From: Breznakia pachnodae
GTDB taxonomy: Bacteria > Bacillota_I > Bacilli_A > Erysipelotrichales > Erysipelotrichaceae
Reading direction: 5' to 3'
NCBI RefSeq assembly: GCF_030814225.1
Contig: NZ_JAUSUR010000004.1
Span: 186,001 to 250,000, forward strand
Length of the DNA: 64,000 nt
Shown: one piece after another, positions 59,474 to 64,000 of the stretch
Layout of the letters: every line of letters begins with the position of its first letter
How positions within the stretch are numbered: position 1 is the first letter of the stretch
Position numbers and translations under genes: made by a program
The notes under the pieces: generated by a model
Told to the model about the DNA's origin: nothing
What the model saw: the letters and a program-made list of their open reading frames with translations, nothing else
Database searches by the model: none

Positions 59474-59843
59474 AAACTTTATCACATTTAGCACAGTGCC
59501 CATAAATTGTAATATCATGATGGGTTGCTCTAAAATTATTTTGATTTTGTACATTTTGAATAATACCTTCAAACTGACATTTAATTTTAAATTTACGATG
59601 ACAAGAAGTACATATCATATAGTGATGATGTTCCTTACCATTCAAATAATAATGAGCCGTATTATCAATCATACTTTTACTGACAAGACCGTCTTTAAAG
59701 AATACATCTAATGTACGATAAATTGTAGATAAATCAATATTCTTATCTTTCAGTTCCTGATAGATGCTTTCTGCACTCCATAAATTATCATTGTCTTTTT
59801 CAAAAAGATTTAATATCTCTTTACGATGTTTGGTAAGTCTCAT
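59472..59843 (-). CDS. zur: Fur-family zinc uptake repressor
   Basis: 123 residues. N-terminal winged helix (STIYRTLDVFFKDGLVSK), then a dimerisation domain with HHHYMICTSCHRKFKIKC and a second cysteine pair in YGHCAKCDKV. The two CxxC pairs hold structural zinc, the HHH the regulatory site. Its place as last gene of znuA-znuC-znuB, 1 base after znuB, supports Zur over Fur or PerR. Likely binds the box in front of znuA with zinc. Confidence 0.88.
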   Translation of the reverse strand: MRLTKHRKEILNLFEKDNDNLWSAESIYQELKDKNIDLSTIYRTLDVFFKDGLVSKSMIDNTAHYYLNGKEHHHYMICTSCHRKFKIKCQFEGIIQNVQNQNNFRATHHDITIYGHCAKCDKV

Positions 59844-59844
59844 T

Positions 59845-60654
59845 TTAATTCCTCCTCAACACCAGCTTCACAATATAAGCCAGTGCTAAAATAATTGTAA
59901 ACAATACAACGATTGTTGATCCTGTTGGATATCCCAAATGATAAGATGCAACAATTCCAAAGAAAATCGTCACAATCGATACGATCACACCAACCGTAAG
60001 GGTCTTTTTAAAACTTACACTTACTTGTGATGATATTAACGCAGGAAATACTGTGAATGCAGATATTAATAAGGTACCTACTGTACGTACTCCGATTACT
60101 ACAAATAGTGCAGTAACTGCACTTAAACTATAACGTAATACTTTAGTTTTAATTTTAGAAAACTTCGCAAAATCTAAATCAAAGGTCATTGATACTAATG
60201 AACGATAATTTAGAAATACAAAGGCAATTACCACAACTACCAATGCCACTGCAAAGATAACTTCAGTTGTGGTAACGGTTAAGATACTACCAACTAATAA
60301 TGATTCAATTGAACGATTGAATCCACTTCCCAGTGTCGCAATAATAAGACCTATCGCTAATGAGAAGGAAGATACTACACTAATCGCAGCATCATTATTT
60401 AAATCTGCTTTATCACTTAATGCAGTAACCACAAAGGATGCCAATACTACAAATGGAATCGCAAAGTAGAGTGGTTGATCACCTACTAAGAATCCCAGAA
60501 TAATACCTGTGAATGCAACATGTGACATCCCATCCGCAATCATTGCCTGATTATTTAGAATTAAAAATGGACTTAAGAATGCTGCTGCAATTGCCAGTGC
60601 CATTCCCAAAATCAAAGCATTCATCATAAACGTCTGGCTAAAAATATTAAACAT
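59845..60654 (-). CDS. znuB: Zinc ABC transporter permease
   Basis: 269 residues from ATG 60654, with AAGGTGA before it; the frame goes up to 60663. ABC-3 family permease with about seven to eight helices, including LNNQAMIADGMSHVAFTGIIL and LIIATLGSGFN. Overlaps the ATPase gene by 8 bases. Imports zinc, or manganese, delivered by the ZnuA lipoprotein. Confidence 0.93.
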   Translation of the reverse strand: MFNIFSQTFMMNALILGMALAIAAAFLSPFLILNNQAMIADGMSHVAFTGIILGFLVGDQPLYFAIPFVVLASFVVTALSDKADLNNDAAISVVSSFSLAIGLIIATLGSGFNRSIESLLVGSILTVTTTEVIFAVALVVVVIAFVFLNYRSLVSMTFDLDFAKFSKIKTKVLRYSLSAVTALFVVIGVRTVGTLLISAFTVFPALISSQVSVSFKKTLTVGVIVSIVTIFFGIVASYHLGYPTGSTIVVLFTIILALAYIVKLVLRRN

Positions 60655-61360
60655 GAATTTCACCTTCCTTTATGAAGTTGTGATATTCACTGATACTTCC
60701 ATAGAATTTTATTTCCTGATCTATAAACATTACTTTTTTCTCTGGTTGATTCACATCATGCAAATCATGAGTTACATAGATAATAGTAGTTCCTTGTTTG
60801 TGCAATTCATCAATAAAATGATTAAAGTAATTACGAAACTTTGGATCTAGTGCACTTGTTGGTTCATCTAGAATCAGAACTTCTGGTTCACTGATTAATG
60901 CACGAATTAAGAATACCCGCTGTTGCTGTCCACCCGATAATACCCCAATTGGTTTATTCATAAGGTGAGCAATCTGCATCTTTTCTAACCAAGTATTTAT
61001 TTTTCCTTGTGCTTCTTTTTCAATCACAAACTTTTGCTTTTTTAATCCACTGTAAATTACTTCTTCTACCGTAATTGGAAATGCTTTTTTACTGTTTAGT
61101 TTTTGTGGTAAGTAACCAACACTAGCATTCTCAATTTTATAAACTCCAGTCGTTGGATTCTGTAAACCTGTAAGTAAGCGAATCAGTGTGGTTTTCCCAC
61201 TTCCATTTGGACCTACGATATACAAGTATTCTCCTTGGTCTAAAGTAAACGAAATATTCTTTAGAGCATTATAATCTCCAAAGGTTACAGCTACATCTTC
61301 AACCTTAATTACCCAAGGCTTGTTTGATGTTGTCGATGTTTTGTCGTAATAAGTCTGCAT
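60647..61360 (-). CDS. znuC: Zinc ABC transporter ATP-binding protein
   Basis: About 237 residues. I choose ATG 61360; upstream frame to 61417 lies further inside znuA. Walker A VGPNGSGKTTLIRLL, signature LSGGQQQRVFLIRALISEP, Walker B VLILDEPTSALD. The start overlaps the end of znuA by 56 bases, more than usual. Confidence 0.93.
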   Translation of the reverse strand: MQTYYDKTSTTSNKPWVIKVEDVAVTFGDYNALKNISFTLDQGEYLYIVGPNGSGKTTLIRLLTGLQNPTTGVYKIENASVGYLPQKLNSKKAFPITVEEVIYSGLKKQKFVIEKEAQGKINTWLEKMQIAHLMNKPIGVLSGGQQQRVFLIRALISEPEVLILDEPTSALDPKFRNYFNHFIDELHKQGTTIIYVTHDLHDVNQPEKKVMFIDQEIKFYGSISEYHNFIKEGEIHV

Positions 61361-62231
61361 ACGTAATCCCTTCCTCACTTTGTTCTTTTGAAATATTATG
61401 GTAACTGTGCAATTCAAGAATTGTCAGTTCATAATTCTTTTCTTTCAAAGATGATTGTATTTGTTTCGCTACTCTTGGTTCTACTAATTCTTCGGTAAAC
61501 AGATAATGACTTCCACTGGATTCAATTTCATTTGTCAGGGTTTCTATCTGTTGCGCTGTTAAATCAGCATCTGGACGATATTCATCAGAAAGTGATGTAA
61601 TCGTTAGATGATAACGTTCTGCAAATGCATCCATCGCACTATGTCCTGAGAAATAAATTGTTGGATCAGTTAATGAATGTGTATATTCATTAAACTCTTC
61701 ATGTAAAGCTTCTATCTCATCAATATAAGCTTCTGCTCTTTCTTCATAGTATTCTTTATTATCTGGATCTATTGATGTTAAACGTTCCTCCGTTGCTTCA
61801 ATTAACTGTATATACGTTGTAGGATCACTCCAGAAGTGCAAACTTGCATGATCATGTTCATCTTCTTCCACTTCTTCATCTTCATGCTCGTGTTCTTCTA
61901 ACGTGTAACTCTTTGATAGATTTAAGGCATTGTCATTTTCTGAGCTGCTTTCTACCCATGATTCTAGATCTACACTTAAGTAAATAAACAAATCTGCTTC
62001 ATTTACTGCAGTCATATTCTTTGCGGTTGGTTCAAAGTCATGTAGTTCACTTCCCCATGGAAGAATATTATCTACAGTCGCTTTATCCCCTGCAACCTGT
62101 GTTGCAATATCATACCCAATAAATGAGGTTGTTACAATCGATACCTTATCATCAGATGCTTTACTGCTATCACTACTATTTGAACAAGCCACCAGCATAA
62201 GTGCCATGGCAAAAACGATAATTTTTTTCAT
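61305..62231 (-). CDS. znuA: Zinc-binding lipoprotein of ABC transporter
   Basis: 308 residues from ATG 62231 after AGGAG; the signal MKKIIVFAMALMLVAC has lipobox LVAC. Cluster A-I metal-binding protein: metal His in GSELHDFEPTA, in HFWSDPTTYIQ and in YFSGHSAMDAFAERY. The acidic, histidine-containing loop EEHEHEDEEVEEDEHDHASLHF (first part) is typical of zinc binders and supports Zn over Mn. Confidence 0.94.
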   Translation of the reverse strand: MKKIIVFAMALMLVACSNSSDSSKASDDKVSIVTTSFIGYDIATQVAGDKATVDNILPWGSELHDFEPTAKNMTAVNEADLFIYLSVDLESWVESSSENDNALNLSKSYTLEEHEHEDEEVEEDEHDHASLHFWSDPTTYIQLIEATEERLTSIDPDNKEYYEERAEAYIDEIEALHEEFNEYTHSLTDPTIYFSGHSAMDAFAERYHLTITSLSDEYRPDADLTAQQIETLTNEIESSGSHYLFTEELVEPRVAKQIQSSLKEKNYELTILELHSYHNISKEQSEEGITYADLLRQNIDNIKQALGN

Positions 62232-62245
62232 ATTCCTTCTCCTTG

Positions 62246-62266
62246 TTTTGCAAACCATTCGCAAAA
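62246..62266. promoter_or_regulatory. Candidate Zur box
   Basis: Inverted repeat TTTTGCAAA (62246-62254), 3-base centre, TTCGCAAAA (62258-62266), one mismatch. It lies between the -10 box and the ribosome binding site of znuA, where a repressor blocks the polymerase. TTGCGAAT occurs again at the -35 (62288-62296 region, minus strand). Confidence 0.65.
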
Positions 62267-62267
62267 C

Positions 62268-62296
62268 ATAATAACATAAAATTTTTGTATTCGCAA
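62268..62296 (-). promoter_or_regulatory. Promoter of the zinc-uptake operon
   Basis: Minus strand: -35 TTGCGA (62291-62296), 17-base spacer, -10 TATTAT (62268-62273). Confidence 0.6.
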
Positions 62297-62310
62297 GGAT
62301 GACACTATCC

Positions 62311-62340
62311 CAAAACAAAAGAAGATCTTAATGATCTTCT
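62311..62340 (-). terminator. Terminator of the Cna-B surface protein
   Basis: Perfect 8-base stem AGAAGATC (62320-62327) with GATCTTCT (62333-62340); TTTTGTTTT follows on the minus strand. The stop codon (62328-62330) is in the loop. Confidence 0.8.
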
Positions 62341-64000
62341 CTTGCTGACCTTCTTCTTAAGCCAATTACTGTGATTACAGAGAGTACTGCTAATCCTATA
62401 AATAGACTTATGTTTGTAGTATCTCCTGTATCTGTTCCTCCATCACTTGGTGGAGGAGTTTCACTCTTCTTATAATTGATGACTGGATCAATTATTACAT
62501 TCTCTTTATCAGTTCTAGTAATACTAAATTCGATTGGTGTATCACTTAACTGATATCCTTTTGGAGCTTCCACTTCGATGAAGCGGTAGTCTCCAGCAGG
62601 AACTCCTGTTAATTGAATAGTTCCATCTTCATCACTTACAAACTGTTGACCATCATATGCTTTGATCCAAGTTCCATCATCTAATTGTGCTTCTAAAATA
62701 AACTTCGCATTCGCTAATGCTTTACCATCTGAATTTTGTTTCATAAGATTTACTTCATTCATTTTATCTACAGCAGTTAATGATACTTGTTCAATCTTAC
62801 CATTTTCATCTGCTTCAATGCTAAAGGTAATTGGAGTTGAATCTAACAGATATCCATTAGGCGCTTCTTTTTCAATAAAACGATAGTCACCTTCTGCTAA
62901 TCTTTCAATTGTAATCACTCCATTGTCATCAGTTTCTTTTGTATCAACCAATGTCCAACTGTTATTCGTTTCATCATATTTTTCTAAATCAAAGGTAGCA
63001 TCTGACAATACATCACCATCTTCACTTTCCTTTTGTAGTACAACTATTCCTGGATCATTATAGAAATCATAATGAATCATATCAGCAATATCTTCACTGT
63101 TTGAAACAATTGATATTGGCTCTGGATTAACACTATATCCTGATGGTGCTTTTACTTCAATCAAGTAATATTGCACACCAAGTTCTAATCCACCCAATGC
63201 CAATTTTCCATTACTGTCAGTAGTAAATACTTCATCTTCATGTTCAGGAACCAGTTCCATTTCATTTGTGGTTGGATTTTCCCACCACAATTCAAACTCT
63301 GCTCCTGCTAATACTTGATTATTTTCTGAATCCATTTTTGTTAATTCAAATTGTGAAGGATAATTAACTAGATTATCAATTGGAATCATTTCTTGTCTAG
63401 CATTTGTATCGTTGATTACAAACTCTTCATAGCCCGGTTCTTTTGCATAACCAAGTGGAGCTTTTGTTTCACTTATACGATATCTGCCAATTGCTAACCC
63501 AACAATTTCAACTTCACCATTTGCATCACTTTTGATTGTTTCATTTTCGCGAATAGCATCCCAATCCTGAGTTATGTCATTATATTTTTCTAAAGTAAAC
63601 TCAGCATTTGGTAATCCATGCAATCCACTTTCATCATATTTATAGAAATGAACAACAATTGGTTCATTATAAATCACACCATCACTTGTATTTGATATTT
63701 CACTAGTAACTAATGCACCAGTACTTGAGTCTCTTGTGATTGTAAACTCATACTTTGTAGTTGTATCTGGTTTATAACCCGCTGGTGCTGTTGTTTCAAG
63801 GAAGTAGTAATTTCCTTCCTCTAATTTATTAATCGTAATTGCACCAGTCGTGTCTGTTGTATAATCATCCACTTCTTCATAATTGCCAGCAGTTGTTTCT
63901 TTATATAAGGTAAACACTGCATTTGTTAATGGTTGATTATTTGTACTATCTTGTTTATAGATAGTAACCGCACTTGGTTCATTTGCTATTTCAATTGTTG
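62328..64000 (-). CDS. Cell-wall protein of Cna-B (SpaA-like) repeats, N-terminus outside window
   Basis: The reading frame is open from the right edge (first full codon at 63998) to 62328, about 557 residues. The visible part has five tandem prealbumin-like Cna-B domains of about 100 residues, each with a Lys near the start (VTIYKQD, LTKMDSE), a D-x-D/N-G turn (SDANGEVEI) and an EKEAPNGY- or ETKAPLGY-type strand with the Glu that supports isopeptide bonds. The C-terminus is GTDTGDTTN, a hydrophobic helix and RRR, like a sortase signal but without LPXTG. Such proteins form pilus shafts or stalks. No sortase gene lies in the window. Confidence 0.87.
   Translation of the reverse strand, partial: TIEIANEPSAVTIYKQDSTNNQPLTNAVFTLYKETTAGNYEEVDDYTTDTTGAITINKLEEGNYYFLETTAPAGYKPDTTTKYEFTITRDSSTGALVTSEISNTSDGVIYNEPIVVHFYKYDESGLHGLPNAEFTLEKYNDITQDWDAIRENETIKSDANGEVEIVGLAIGRYRISETKAPLGYAKEPGYEEFVINDTNARQEMIPIDNLVNYPSQFELTKMDSENNQVLAGAEFELWWENPTTNEMELVPEHEDEVFTTDSNGKLALGGLELGVQYYLIEVKAPSGYSVNPEPISIVSNSEDIADMIHYDFYNDPGIVVLQKESEDGDVLSDATFDLEKYDETNNSWTLVDTKETDDNGVITIERLAEGDYRFIEKEAPNGYLLDSTPITFSIEADENGKIEQVSLTAVDKMNEVNLMKQNSDGKALANAKFILEAQLDDGTWIKAYDGQQFVSDEDGTIQLTGVPAGDYRFIEVEAPKGYQLSDTPIEFSITRTDKENVIIDPVINYKKSETPPPSDGGTDTGDTTNISLFIGLAVLSVITVIGLRRRSAREDH

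Noticed and set aside
59378..59572. Possible 65-residue N-terminal extension of the pirin protein.
   Set aside because: It would pass through the zur terminator and overlap zur; the internal ATG at 59377 has a good ribosome binding site and matches the family start.

Overview
The window is AT-rich DNA from a low-GC Gram-positive bacterium (Bacillota). The evidence is a Gram-positive-type PolC, sortase-type surface proteins, lipoproteins with short lipoboxes, strong AGGAGG ribosome binding sites, a CcpA-type cre site and a class III anaerobic ribonucleotide reductase. The surface-protein style and gene content fit a gut anaerobe of the Erysipelotrichia/Coprobacillaceae type; that placement is inference. 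Most genes lie on the minus strand.

Layout. 1-8.8 kb: the end of an XRE-type regulator, then an operon of a membrane-anchored ECF sigma factor (6138-7445) and a giant repeat adhesin (677-6109), then a VanY-type lipoprotein. 8.8-19.3 kb: housekeeping genes (polC, a Ca/Na exchanger, dacA-type PBP, rnc, recG) and a split chromate transporter facing a LysR regulator. 20.3-20.5 kb: a compact non-coding RNA, probably 6S-like, with its own promoter and terminator. 20.7-27.7 kb: a MarR-controlled heterodimeric ABC exporter with a clear promoter/operator, a GNAT acetyltransferase, RmuC and a flavin-reductase-like protein. A short-chain dehydrogenase follows on the plus strand.

28.7-48 kb is a continuous carbohydrate block. 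A YesM/YesN-type two-component system (42297-45585) lies upstream of an operon encoding a sugar ABC transporter (msmK-type ATPase, binding lipoprotein, two permeases), lacA, lacZ, galK, galE, galT, galM and a small 2H-phosphoesterase-like protein. This takes a galactoside from uptake through hydrolysis to the Leloir pathway without a PTS. A cre site overlaps the operon's -35 box, and two hairpins inside the operon may set unequal expression. A divergent alpha-galactosidase completes the block.

48-50 kb holds a stand-alone TnpB-type gene with an unusual third RuvC position. 50-53.5 kb holds dut-nrdG-nrdD. 53.7-58.5 kb holds a secreted or anchored hydrolase, a MacB-like ABC/FtsX fusion, a flavodoxin-like reductase and a Bcp peroxiredoxin, with several striking palindromes between them. 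58.5-62.3 kb holds pirin and a znuA-znuC-znuB-zur zinc uptake operon with a candidate Zur box. The window ends inside a second cell-wall protein built of Cna-B (SpaA-like) domains.

The best candidate for an undescribed system is the sigma-factor/adhesin pair: a sigma factor fused through a transmembrane helix to an extracellular Ig-like domain and co-transcribed with the adhesin it could control. No rRNA, tRNA or CRISPR array was recognised.
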